NCBI RefSeq assembly: GCF_041320595.1
Contig: NZ_CP166625.1
Location: 434,001 to 498,000, forward strand
DNA from: Pleomorphomonas sp. PLEO
GTDB lineage: Bacteria; Pseudomonadota; Alphaproteobacteria; Rhizobiales; Pleomorphomonadaceae
Length of the DNA: 64,000 nt
Direction: 5' to 3'
The position numbers and the translations under genes were made by a program. The notes under the pieces were generated by a model that was not told where the DNA came from, searched no databases, and saw only the letters and a list, made by a program, of their open reading frames with translations. Below, piece after piece: positions 1 through 8,081 of this stretch. How positions within the stretch are numbered: the stretch's first letter is position 1; every line of letters starts with the position of its first letter.

Positions 1-318
1 AGCGATCTCGGCGTCGGTGACGACGCGGAGATCGCGGAAACCGAAAGGCGCGGCGGCAAGCTTAGCGGCCACTTTAGGGTCCCCCGCGCCAGCGGCGCCG
101 ATGACCGCCACGATGTCGGCTCGGTCATGACGGGAAAGGCCGGCGACGGATAGCGCCATGTTCGTCGCCGCCTCGAGCGCTGCCGCGGCTCCCTCCAGAT
201 CATTGCCAGCGTTTGCCGGGCCGCCAACGCCCTCGCCGAGCCAATGGCCGGAATAGTCGGCAAGACGGGCACGAGCACTGCTTCCGCCACCGTCCATGCC
301 GAGAAAAAAACGCCCCAT
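1..318 (-). CDS. N-acetylglucosamine kinase-like ATPase (BadF/BadG family), partial
   Basis: The first 106 codons of a gene that runs off the left edge of the window. Reading the minus strand from the ATG at 318 gives MGRFFLGMDGGGSSARARLA followed by a LGEGVGGPANA segment. The MDGGG phosphate-1 loop and the GPAN motif are typical of the BadF/BadG/BcrA/BcrD ATPase family, whose members with this start are mostly cytoplasmic N-acetylglucosamine or glucosamine kinases that make the 6-phosphate from sugar and ATP. The sugar-binding and C-terminal part lies outside the window, so the exact substrate is not decided. The 312-bp gap upstream (319-630) holds the GAGTC cluster listed separately. Confidence 0.8.
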   Translation of the reverse strand, partial: MGRFFLGMDGGGSSARARLADYSGHWLGEGVGGPANAGNDLEGAAAALEAATNMALSVAGLSRHDRADIVAVIGAAGAGDPKVAAKLAAAPFGFRDLRVVTDAEIA

Positions 319-498
319 GATGTTCAGCTACCGCCTCACCCCAAGGCGTTCGCTCGCCTCGCAAATGAGCAAAGCTCGTCGCCGGCCCCCTGGCAACTGG
401 CATCACGGCGGTATCAACGACTATCTCGGCGGGCTGCCCGAATAGACCGGTATTTCCGGCTGATTACCAGATGTTTTGGTCGGTCCAAGCCGGGCTCT

Positions 499-584
499 GA
501 GTCCAGGCCATGAGTCCGAATGAGAGTCCAAAACGGAGTCCGGATAGGAGTCCGGAGTCATGGCTGGGCTCTGTTGCGAGAGTC
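499..584. repeat. Cluster of seven GAGTC (GANTC) sites with 12-bp period
   Basis: Seven copies of GAGTC, all in the same orientation, start at 499, 512, 524, 536, 548, 555 and 580. Six are followed by C; the copy at 555 is followed by A. The first five are spaced 13, 12, 12 and 12 bp, and the last lies about two periods further on. GAGTC fits GANTC, the target of the alphaproteobacterial cell-cycle methylase CcrM. The cluster lies in the 312-bp gap between the end of gabD (631) and the start of the sugar-kinase-like gene (318), so it sits in that gene's upstream region. I see nothing else in the gap and no clear terminator for gabD. Confidence 0.75.
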
Positions 585-630
585 CGGCTAGGATTGCGTC
601 GTCCCGCTAAACCCTCTCATGTCCGGCAGG

Positions 631-2085
631 TTAGCGGTCGAGGCCGGCGATTAGTAGATATTTTTTCTCAACATATTCGTCGATGCCATGGTGCGATCCC
701 TCGCGACCATTGCCACTTTCCTTGACGCCACCGAACGGCACCAGTTCGGAAGAGATGGCGCCGGAATTGATACCGACCATGCCGGCCTGGAGCCCTTCGG
801 CAACGCGGAAGATGCGGCCGACGTCCCGGGCGTAGAAATAAGACGCGAGACCGAACTCCGTATCGTTGGCGAGCCGGATCGCTTCCTCCTCAGTCTCGAA
901 ACGGAAAACTGGGGCGAGCGGACCGAAGGTCTCCTCGCGCGCGACCGTCATGGTAGCCGTCACGCCGGTCATTACCGTCGGCTCGAAGAAACTGCCGCCA
1001 AGCGGCGACCGGACACCGCCGGTCACAACCTTCGCCCCCTTGGCGAGCGCATCGGCGACGTGCGCCTCGACTTTCTCCACGGCCTTCGCATTGACAAGCG
1101 GCCCCTGCGTCACGCCCGGTGTCCGCCCGTCACCGAGTTTCAGCGCGTTGACCGCAGCGGTAAGCTTTTGCACAAAGGCATCGTGGATGCCGGACTGGGC
1201 GTAGATGCGATTGGCGCAAACGCAGGTCTGGCCCATGTTGCGGAACTTCGAGATCATCACCCCCTCGACGGCAGCGTCGAGGTCGGCGTCGTCGAAGACG
1301 ATGAAGGGGGCATTGCCGCCGAGTTCGGTGTAGATCTTCTTCACCGTGCCCGCGCACTGGACAATCAGCTTCTTGCCGACTTCGGTCGAGCCGGTAAAGG
1401 AGACGACACGCACAGCCGGGTGGCTCGTCAAGACGTCGCCCACCACCGACGACTTGCCGGTGACGACATTGAGAACGCCCTTCGGCAGCCCCGCGCGCAC
1501 CGCAAGACGGGCAAGCGCCAGGGCGGTGAGCGGCGTCTCAGATGCGGGCTTGACCACCGCCGTGCAGCCGGCGGCAAGCGCCGGCGCCACCTTGCGGGTG
1601 ATCATCGCGGCCGGGAAATTCCATGGCGTAATGGCGGCAACGACGCCGGCTGCCTCACGGGTCACCAGCACGCGGGCACCGTTCCTCGGCGAAGGCAGCG
1701 TTTCGCCCGCGATACGCTTGGCTTCCTCGGCGTAGAACTCGACGTAACCGGCGGCATAGTCGATCTCGCCCAAAGCCTCGGCAAGCGGCTTGCCCTGCTC
1801 GGCAGTCATGATGAGCGCGAGATCATCGCGGTTCTCGATCATCAGTTCGTACCAGCGGCGCAGAAGACGCGATCGCTCTTTGGCAAGAAGCCGCTTCCAG
1901 GCTGGCAAAGCGCGCTCGGCCGCCTCGACGGCCCGTGTCGTGCCATCCGCTTCTGTCAGCGGGACACGCCCAACGACGGCGCCCGTAGAGGGATCTGTCA
2001 CGTCGAGAGCGGGCATACCGACAAATTCGCCGTCGATCAGGCAAGCTTCCACCAGAAGCGAGGGATCCTTGAGCTGTAGCGTCAT
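631..2085 (-). CDS. gabD: NAD(P)+-dependent succinate-semialdehyde dehydrogenase
   Basis: A 484-residue aldehyde dehydrogenase, close to the 482 residues of E. coli GabD. It oxidises succinate semialdehyde to succinate in the cytoplasm, the last step of the GABA shunt. The general base lies in TELGGNAP (E254) and the catalytic cysteine in GQTCVCANR (C288); the C-terminal PFGGVKESGNGREGS segment is typical of the GabD branch. I start at the ATG at 2085, preceded by GAAAGG, rather than 51 bp upstream, because homologues begin with a similar short N-terminus. No gabT transaminase is seen nearby, so related semialdehydes such as glutarate semialdehyde remain possible substrates. It is a single gene followed by the GAGTC cluster. 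Confidence 0.9.
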   Translation of the reverse strand: MTLQLKDPSLLVEACLIDGEFVGMPALDVTDPSTGAVVGRVPLTEADGTTRAVEAAERALPAWKRLLAKERSRLLRRWYELMIENRDDLALIMTAEQGKPLAEALGEIDYAAGYVEFYAEEAKRIAGETLPSPRNGARVLVTREAAGVVAAITPWNFPAAMITRKVAPALAAGCTAVVKPASETPLTALALARLAVRAGLPKGVLNVVTGKSSVVGDVLTSHPAVRVVSFTGSTEVGKKLIVQCAGTVKKIYTELGGNAPFIVFDDADLDAAVEGVMISKFRNMGQTCVCANRIYAQSGIHDAFVQKLTAAVNALKLGDGRTPGVTQGPLVNAKAVEKVEAHVADALAKGAKVVTGGVRSPLGGSFFEPTVMTGVTATMTVAREETFGPLAPVFRFETEEEAIRLANDTEFGLASYFYARDVGRIFRVAEGLQAGMVGINSGAISSELVPFGGVKESGNGREGSHHGIDEYVEKKYLLIAGLDR

Positions 2086-2151
2086 GGCAGCGGCCTTTCG
2101 TGCTGGGTCTCGTATGAAGGCTCTGGCGTCGCCCAACTTGTGGGAACGGCT

Positions 2152-2895
2152 TCAGGAAGCGACGCCGTCGGTCGTCGCGACGGGCGAGACATGAACAAGG
2201 GCGCCGTCGTCGTCAACGGCACCGAGACGACCGAGCAGGCGTAACATATGGGGCGGCACAGGCGCTCGTGCCAGGATAGACGGTTTCTTCCGGTAGAAAG
2301 GAAGCTCCAGCTCACGGGCATGGAGATGCAGGTTTCGGTCGACCGCGCGCGCGGGGTCGCCGCCATAAACACCGTCGCCGATAATGGGATAGCCGAGATA
2401 TGCCATATGAACGCGCAGCTGATGCGTGCGGCCGGTGCGAGGCATCAGATCGACCACCGTCAGGCGATCTCCCCGCGCGACGACCCGATAATCGGTGACG
2501 GAAGGTTGACCGGCAGGATCGACCTTCATCCACCAAGAGCGCTTCTCGTGGGTAACCTTGGCAAGCGGCGCGTCGATGCGCCCCTCGTCGTCAGGCAAGG
2601 CGCCGAGCACCACGGCAAGGTAGGTTTTCTGCGCCTTCTGGCCCGCGAAAATCTCGCCGAGTTCCCGGATCGCGCGCCGGTGGCGGCCGAGCGCCAGGCA
2701 GCCTGAGGTGTCCTTGTCCAGCCGATGACCGAGCTGCGGTGGATTGGGCAGGCCGAACTGCAGCGCCGGAAAATGCTGATCAAGCGTCTCGCCGCCGCCA
2801 AAGCCTGCATGCACTGGAATGCCCGCCGGCTTGTCGATGATGAGGAGGGAGCCATCACGATAAAGAATGCGGGCAATCAACTCATCGTCGGTCAT
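2152..2895 (-). CDS. RluA-family RNA pseudouridine synthase
   Basis: A 247-residue enzyme that isomerises uridine to pseudouridine in rRNA or tRNA. The family signature HRLDKDTSG is at about residues 57-65, with catalytic Asp60, and the later RTGRTHQLRVH motif is also present. There is no N-terminal S4 domain, so it resembles the small RluA/TruC type rather than RluC/RluD. The ATG at 2895 is chosen because the protein then begins directly with the core fold; an upstream extension would run into the neighbouring gene. The RNA target cannot be deduced from sequence. The gene is 73 bp from the TadG-like gene on the same strand. Confidence 0.87.
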   Translation of the reverse strand: MTDDELIARILYRDGSLLIIDKPAGIPVHAGFGGGETLDQHFPALQFGLPNPPQLGHRLDKDTSGCLALGRHRRAIRELGEIFAGQKAQKTYLAVVLGALPDDEGRIDAPLAKVTHEKRSWWMKVDPAGQPSVTDYRVVARGDRLTVVDLMPRTGRTHQLRVHMAYLGYPIIGDGVYGGDPARAVDRNLHLHARELELPFYRKKPSILARAPVPPHMLRLLGRLGAVDDDGALVHVSPVATTDGVAS

Positions 2896-2968
2896 GACAA
2901 GTCCCGGTATCACGGCAACACTGGGCCGTACCGGGCTTCTCATAGCCCGAAGCAAGCCCGAAGCGAAG

Positions 2969-4618
2969 TCATTTCGCCTCGCCGAGCAGCGTTGCCCTGT
3001 TGCAGGACGCACCGGCGGCAACCACGTCCATCTTACCCGGGACAATGCCAAAAGTGGCAAAGACGCTAGACAGTACCGCGTCGACGGGCTTGACGCTGCC
3101 GACAATCAGTCGGGATATTTCGTCGCGGACCCCACCTTCCGACATAACGCCCCGTGCCGCGCCTTCGAGCGACACGAGCACTTGCGTCTCGGCGGCCAGT
3201 CGCTCCAGCCGATTGCTGAAATCAATCGGCGATCGCAGGCTGGCGACGGTATCGCCAGTACCGGGCCGGAACACCAGTTCGACCGGCGGATCGTCGGCAA
3301 AAGATGATCGCCCCTTGGCCCACGCCGTCAGTCCATCGACGGCGACCAGACGCACATAATCCGAGGCATGGGACGGTGATGTCGCTTCATTGGCGGCAAA
3401 CACCACACTAGCGCGTACCGGGCGGCCGATAACGGTAATCTCGGGATCTGCCGAACTGCAGGAGATACGCCGGATGCGTGCGTCACCGGAACTGAGTGTC
3501 ACCTCGAGCGGTAGCTCGATCGCGTCGGCCCCGGGAATGGCGAGACCGCTGATGATGAAACGGGCGTTGATACGAATGGGGGGAATGCCGACAACACCGT
3601 CCTCGCCGCCAATCAAAACCGCCGCCGCGGCACTATCGGACTTCAGCGTCAGCGCGACAGCATCAATGCCTGTAACAGGTGATTTCAATTCGATGGTGGT
3701 GGCGCCCAAGGCCAAACGCGCGCGCATCACAGACTGGACAAACTCCAGCGGCCGGATGGGAGCGGCGAGCGTCAGATCTGCCTCAGATCCAGCTAGGCTA
3801 ATCACACTGATGAATGGCACTGCCATTTCCTCGCCCGCGCCGACACTCCTGGCAAGCCGGTTGATGATCGCCAGCATGCCCGCGGCCTCGGTCGAGCTTC
3901 TGGCATTGTCTCGATAAAGCGAGCCGAGCGCCAACAGGAGTTCGCTCGTCTTGAATGAAGCGCCAGCAACGGCGGAGACCCCTGTTTCGGTGCTGCCGTC
4001 ACGAGCGGAAAGAGTACGGGCGAGCTCAGCCACGAGGTCGGCGACGCGAAATGTGCTCTGACCAAGCATGGAACGCTCACCGGGCGCGAGGGCGCCGGCG
4101 GATCCAAACAGCTGCGTTTCGATAGCAGCCGGCACAGCCGGTAAATCAGGCACCGCCGTTGTTCGTTCAGTAAGCGCGGCAACGCCGGTCCGCACCGCCA
4201 TCGCCGAGGTCGTCACGGATCGCTGTCCCAAGCCGATCGGTGTCCCGAGCAGACTGCGAGTGGTCATCGAGATCGTAACGCGGGTGACTTCACCCGGGCC
4301 CACAGTGAAAACGAGGCCGGAGGGGCCCGGGCGCGCACTGCCTCGCTCGGCCATGACGGCAACCTCGCCACCTCCTGTCACCGCACGCGCGGCGGCGAAA
4401 GCGGCAATATCCGCGGTCTCGGGACTCTTTGTCACAGCCAATGCCGCTGCCGCGGCGGCTTCGCCCGCGAGACGCCGGGTCGCCGACAGTCGCAGCCAGT
4501 CGGTAGTCGCGAGGAAGGACAAAACGATGAGCAACACGCCACCGGCCGCGAGACCGATTACAACCGGCACCGTAAACGAGCGGAAGAAGGAGAAGACCGA
4601 TCGGAACAACAAATCCAT
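2969..4618 (-). CDS. Hypothetical membrane-anchored protein, TadG-like architecture
   Basis: A 549-residue protein with one N-terminal membrane segment at about residues 14-40 (VPVVIGLAAGGVLLIVLSFL) followed by a long extracytoplasmic region rich in Ala, Ser, Val and Thr. A single N-terminal helix followed at once by a helical LAGEAAAAAALA stretch is the layout of TadE/TadG-type Flp pilus pseudopilins, but I do not recognise a definite domain and no other tad/cpa gene is nearby. The ATG at 4618 is preferred to an in-frame TTG three codons upstream. The sequence has few cysteines and no enzyme motif. It could be a surface or pilus-associated protein; the function is unassigned. Confidence 0.55.
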   Translation of the reverse strand: MDLLFRSVFSFFRSFTVPVVIGLAAGGVLLIVLSFLATTDWLRLSATRRLAGEAAAAAALAVTKSPETADIAAFAAARAVTGGGEVAVMAERGSARPGPSGLVFTVGPGEVTRVTISMTTRSLLGTPIGLGQRSVTTSAMAVRTGVAALTERTTAVPDLPAVPAAIETQLFGSAGALAPGERSMLGQSTFRVADLVAELARTLSARDGSTETGVSAVAGASFKTSELLLALGSLYRDNARSSTEAAGMLAIINRLARSVGAGEEMAVPFISVISLAGSEADLTLAAPIRPLEFVQSVMRARLALGATTIELKSPVTGIDAVALTLKSDSAAAAVLIGGEDGVVGIPPIRINARFIISGLAIPGADAIELPLEVTLSSGDARIRRISCSSADPEITVIGRPVRASVVFAANEATSPSHASDYVRLVAVDGLTAWAKGRSSFADDPPVELVFRPGTGDTVASLRSPIDFSNRLERLAAETQVLVSLEGAARGVMSEGGVRDEISRLIVGSVKPVDAVLSSVFATFGIVPGKMDVVAAGASCNRATLLGEAK

Positions 4619-4830
4619 GGGAACCAATGCGAAGAGGCCGTTGGACTATTGCCTGAATTGTCTTCCGAGCGGTTAATTCGCGAAAGAAACCAATAGCCAA
4701 TTGAAGTTTTCTGTCGGACGGTACCCTTGCGGACCTGACAAAACGTCCCCAACGGCCTATGGATGACAAGGTGCCAATGGCGCCCATCAACGAGTCCGGA
4801 ACGGCGTGTCCCGCAGCAAAAGAGGACCGC

Positions 4831-4843
4831 CAACAATTTGTTG
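4831..4843. promoter_or_regulatory. Inverted repeat upstream of the fucU-rbsK genes, possible operator
   Basis: CAACAA-T-TTGTTG is a perfect 6-bp inverted repeat with a single central base, 60 bp upstream of the FucU/RbsD start. It could be an operator for the sugar genes to its right. No regulator gene is adjacent, so the binding protein is unknown and the site is only suggestive. Confidence 0.3.
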
Positions 4844-4903
4844 TCACGCATCCGCTCAATCTGAAAAGCGGTGGCTTCTCAGATGGCTGCGTCAGGAGGA
4901 ATC

Positions 4904-5356
4904 ATGCTCAAGGCCATCGACCCGCTACTCAATCCCGATCTACTCTACGTGCTGGCCTCCATGGGCCACGGCGACACCATCGCCATCGTCGACAGTAATT
5001 TCCCCATCCACTCGGTCGCCCAAGAGACCGTTTACGGTCAGCCGCTGCGCCTCGATGGCGTGTCGGCCCCGCGCGCGGCACGAGCCGTACTCTCGGTACT
5101 GCCGCTCGATACCTTCATCCCCACCGCCGCCTTCCGTATGGAAGTTGTCGGCGAGCCGGAAAAGTGGACCGACGTGCAGCACGAATTTCAGAAGGAAGTC
5201 TTCGACGCCGAAGGCCCGACCTTCAAGCTGGGCGGCATCGAGCGTTTCGCCTTCTATGAGGCGGCCAAGAAGTCCTTCGCGGTGCTGCAGACCGGTGAGG
5301 GCCGCCTTTATGGCTGCTTCCTGCTCACCAAGGGTGTGATCCCGCCAAAGGCCTGA
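4904..5356 (+). CDS. fucU: RbsD/FucU-family sugar mutarotase (pyranase)
   Basis: A 150-residue member of the RbsD/FucU family, cytoplasmic enzymes that interconvert anomers or pyranose and furanose forms of ribose, fucose or similar sugars so that kinases and isomerases receive the right form. Family features visible are the N-terminal MLKAIDPLLNPDLLYVLASM segment, the following GHGDTIAIVDSNFP segment with the active-site His, and YGCFLLTKGVI near the C-terminus. Length and the LNPDLL motif fit FucU better than RbsD. The start at 4904 has a strong AGGAGGA ribosome-binding site. The next gene is a ribokinase on the same strand, 132 bp away, so ribose or a related sugar is the likely substrate. 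Confidence 0.85.
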   Translation: MLKAIDPLLNPDLLYVLASMGHGDTIAIVDSNFPIHSVAQETVYGQPLRLDGVSAPRAARAVLSVLPLDTFIPTAAFRMEVVGEPEKWTDVQHEFQKEVFDAEGPTFKLGGIERFAFYEAAKKSFAVLQTGEGRLYGCFLLTKGVIPPKA

Positions 5357-5395
5357 TATCCGGGCGCTGAAAATGAACCGCGGCGCTCCTTTCAC

Positions 5396-5430
5396 GCATT
5401 TCCCGCTTTTCCGATGCAAGCGGGAAATGC
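5396..5430. repeat. Intergenic palindrome with a perfect 13-bp stem
   Basis: Arms at 5396-5408 and 5418-5430 are exact reverse complements (GCATTTCCCGCTT and AAGCGGGAAATGC) around a 9-base loop. No T-run follows on either strand, so it is not a simple intrinsic terminator. It resembles extragenic palindromes of the GCATTTCC type that I recall from rhizobial genomes, and could act as a transcript-stabilising hairpin between fucU and rbsK. Confidence 0.6.
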
Positions 5431-5488
5431 CTGAGTGTCTCGACGCGGAGGCGTCAGCATCCTCGCCAGTCGACAAGAGACAAACACT

Positions 5489-6421
5489 ATGACCGATACT
5501 CAGAAATCCGGCGTCGCCATCCTCGGCATCTTCGCCGTCGATGTCACCTTCCTGGCCCCCCGCCTGCCGGCCATTGGCGAAACACTGGCCGGCTCCGGTT
5601 TCGTCATGGGCCCGGGCGGAAAGGGCTCCAACCAGGCCGTCGCGGCGGCGCGTGCCGGCGGGGACGTTCGCTTCATCACCAAGATCGGCAAGGACGCCTT
5701 CGGCGATATTGGCCTCAAGACTTGGGCCGAGGCCGGCGCCACCGCCCGCGTACAGCGGATCGACAGCCATCCGACCGGCTCGGCATTCATCTTTGTCAAC
5801 GACGCCAACGGCCAGAATGCCATCATCGTCTATGCCGGTGCTTCCGGCACCCTGTCGCCGGCTGATCTCGACATGGAAAAGGAAACGATCGCCGCATCAA
5901 AGGTATTCGTGACCCAGCTCGAGCAACCAGTCGACGCCGCCCTGCGTGGCCTTCAGATCGCCCGCGCCGCCGGCACGATCACCGTTTTCAACCCGGCGCC
6001 GGCCACAGCCTTTCCCGATGAGGTCTATCGGCTCTCCGACTACATCGCCCCCAACGAGACGGAAGCTGCCATGCTGACCGGCATTGCGCCGGGCACGGTG
6101 GACGACGCCCGCAAGGCCGGCGACGCGCTTCTAGCCAAAGGAGCAAAGAACGCGCTGATCACGCTCGGCGGCAACGGCGTGCTGCTGCACAACGCCACGC
6201 AGTCGGTGCACCTGCCGGCGCGGGCAGCCGGCGAGGTGATCGACACCACAGGCGCCGGCGATGCCTTCCTCGGCGGGTTTTCGGCGGCGCTTTCCAAGGG
6301 GCTCGATCCGGTCGAGGCAGCGCGCTACGGCTCGGCGACGGCCGGCATTTCGGTGACGCGCCGGGGTGCCGCCGCCTCGATGCCGACAGCAGCCGAGATC
6401 GAAGCTTTCCTTCGGACCTGA
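5489..6421 (+). CDS. rbsK: Ribokinase (PfkB family)
   Basis: A 310-residue PfkB-family sugar kinase, the normal length for RbsK. It phosphorylates ribose to ribose 5-phosphate with ATP in the cytoplasm. The first PfkB signature appears as GPGGKGSNQAVAAARAGG and the second as DTTGAGDAFLGGF with catalytic base Asp258. The ATG at 5489 follows a weak purine tract; upstream in-frame codons lack family similarity. It follows the FucU/RbsD mutarotase and ends 5 bp from the convergent xylulokinase. No ribose ABC transporter is adjacent. Related substrates such as deoxyribose cannot be excluded. Confidence 0.88.
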   Translation: MTDTQKSGVAILGIFAVDVTFLAPRLPAIGETLAGSGFVMGPGGKGSNQAVAAARAGGDVRFITKIGKDAFGDIGLKTWAEAGATARVQRIDSHPTGSAFIFVNDANGQNAIIVYAGASGTLSPADLDMEKETIAASKVFVTQLEQPVDAALRGLQIARAAGTITVFNPAPATAFPDEVYRLSDYIAPNETEAAMLTGIAPGTVDDARKAGDALLAKGAKNALITLGGNGVLLHNATQSVHLPARAAGEVIDTTGAGDAFLGGFSAALSKGLDPVEAARYGSATAGISVTRRGAAASMPTAAEIEAFLRT

Positions 6422-6426
6422 GAGTC

Positions 6427-7905
6427 TTATCGCCGAAACATCGGTTTCAGAGCGCGATAGAGATCACGATACAGCGGCAGGCGGGCAGCGAGCGCCGCCT
6501 GCCTGCCGGCGTCGGGCAGAATGACGTCCCGCAATTCCGGCTTGACGCAGACATCGGCCACAGTTTCACCTGTAACGGCCAACCGCGCGAGACGAGCAAC
6601 GCCGAAAGCCGGACCGCGCTCGCCGCCAGCGTAACGCCGGATCGGCCGACCAAGGGCGCTCGCAACCACCTCCATCACAAAACGGCCACGACTGCCGCCA
6701 CCGACGGCGGCAAGCGTTGCCGGTACAGGACCCGCGGTTTCGAGCGCCGCTACCGCGTCGACCAGCGTGAAAGCCATCCCTTCGACGGCTGCCTGCAGGA
6801 GGTCGAGGCCGTCGGTGCCTCCATCCATGCCAAAGAACACGCCGCGCGCCGCCGGATCGTCGTGCGGCGTCCGCTCTCCTTGAAGATAAGGCAGGAAGGT
6901 CACCGGCGAGATGGTGCGCCCGCGCGCCGCCGTGGCGTCGAGCGCCGCGCCAAGGTCGGGCGCGCCGGTAACGCCGGCTGTCCAGGCCATGACGGAGGCG
7001 CCATTCAGCATAGCTGCCATCTGGAACCAGCGGCCCGGCAGCGCATGAGCGAAGGCATGCACCATGGCCACCGGATTAGGCCGATAGTCCGCGGTGGTCA
7101 GGAACAGCTGGCTTGACGTGCCGAGAGAGATAAAGGCGTCGCCATCGTCCACAGCGCCGATACCGATGCCGGCCGCTGCCGCATCGCCGGCGCCGGCGAC
7201 GACCGGAATGCCCTCACGAAGGCCGGTGATGGCGGCGGCGGCCGCCGTGATGCGACCCGAAATATTTGGCCCTTCCAGGAGACGTGGCAACTGCTCCAGC
7301 TGGAGCCCTACGGCCTCGATGAGGGCTGGTGACCATTGTCGCCGCGCTTCGTCCAGCAAAAGGCTGCCGGCGGCGTCGCACATATCTGTGGCAAACTCGC
7401 CGGTCATCAGAAAGCGTACCCAATCCTTGGGCAGGAGTACTCGCTTGGTCACAGCGAGCGTGTCCGGCTCGTGGGTGCGAAGCCATGCTATCTTCGGGGC
7501 GAGAAAGCCGGCCATGGCCGGTACCCCGGCGATCTGGCCGAGGCCAGGCAGCGCAGCATTGAGAGCCATTGCTTCCGCCGCTGCCCGGCCGTCATTCCAC
7601 AGGATGGCCGGGCGGAGAGGCCGGTCGTCCCCGCCGATCAGCACCGCGCCATGCATCTGGCCGGAGAGGCCGATAGCGGTAACCTGCCCGAGCACCCCCG
7701 GCGTGTCGGCGGCCATCTGGGCAAGCGCTTGCCGCACGGCTTGCCACCAGAGGTCGGGATGCTGTTCCGACCAACCCGGTGCCGGCCTGTCGGTGGCGAG
7801 CGCCACCTCGGCGCCGGCTATCGGCCGTTCGTGACCGTCGACCACCAAGGCCTTTACCGCCGACGTACCGATGTCGACTCCCAGGAAATACGCGTCTTCC
7901 GCCAC
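6427..7905 (-). CDS. xylB: Xylulokinase (FGGY family)
   Basis: A 492-residue FGGY-family carbohydrate kinase that phosphorylates D-xylulose to xylulose 5-phosphate. The N-terminal LGVDIGTSAVKALVVDG phosphate loop, the GQMHGAVLI segment with the QMHG substrate loop of xylulokinases, the WNDGRA motif, and the AGAGDAAAAGIG and GGGSRG segments are all present. The start is a GTG at 7905 behind a GGAGGGG ribosome-binding site. It is convergent with rbsK and divergent from the GH3 glycosidase, with 176 bp between the two starts, a layout that suits coordinated pentose use. No xylose isomerase gene lies in the window. Confidence 0.9.
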   Translation of the reverse strand: MAEDAYFLGVDIGTSAVKALVVDGHERPIAGAEVALATDRPAPGWSEQHPDLWWQAVRQALAQMAADTPGVLGQVTAIGLSGQMHGAVLIGGDDRPLRPAILWNDGRAAAEAMALNAALPGLGQIAGVPAMAGFLAPKIAWLRTHEPDTLAVTKRVLLPKDWVRFLMTGEFATDMCDAAGSLLLDEARRQWSPALIEAVGLQLEQLPRLLEGPNISGRITAAAAAITGLREGIPVVAGAGDAAAAGIGIGAVDDGDAFISLGTSSQLFLTTADYRPNPVAMVHAFAHALPGRWFQMAAMLNGASVMAWTAGVTGAPDLGAALDATAARGRTISPVTFLPYLQGERTPHDDPAARGVFFGMDGGTDGLDLLQAAVEGMAFTLVDAVAALETAGPVPATLAAVGGGSRGRFVMEVVASALGRPIRRYAGGERGPAFGVARLARLAVTGETVADVCVKPELRDVILPDAGRQAALAARLPLYRDLYRALKPMFRR

Positions 7906-8081
7906 AATCCCCTCCCCATCCCTATGACGTCAGATCTAGCCCGTCATGCAGAACCTCGCCAGTCTCGATGCCTTCGCCCTTGGTCGAGGCGACCACAATC
8001 AGCGGCCGCATCGCTCGCGACGCCATTGGAGTCATGCTATGAAAAGGCCGATTGTATCGTTTCACGTGGTGGGAGATTTAG

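Noticed and set aside
688-2079. 463-codon open frame on the plus strand
   Set aside because: It is antisense to gabD, whose protein has all catalytic motifs; the frame has no domain and arises from codon bias.
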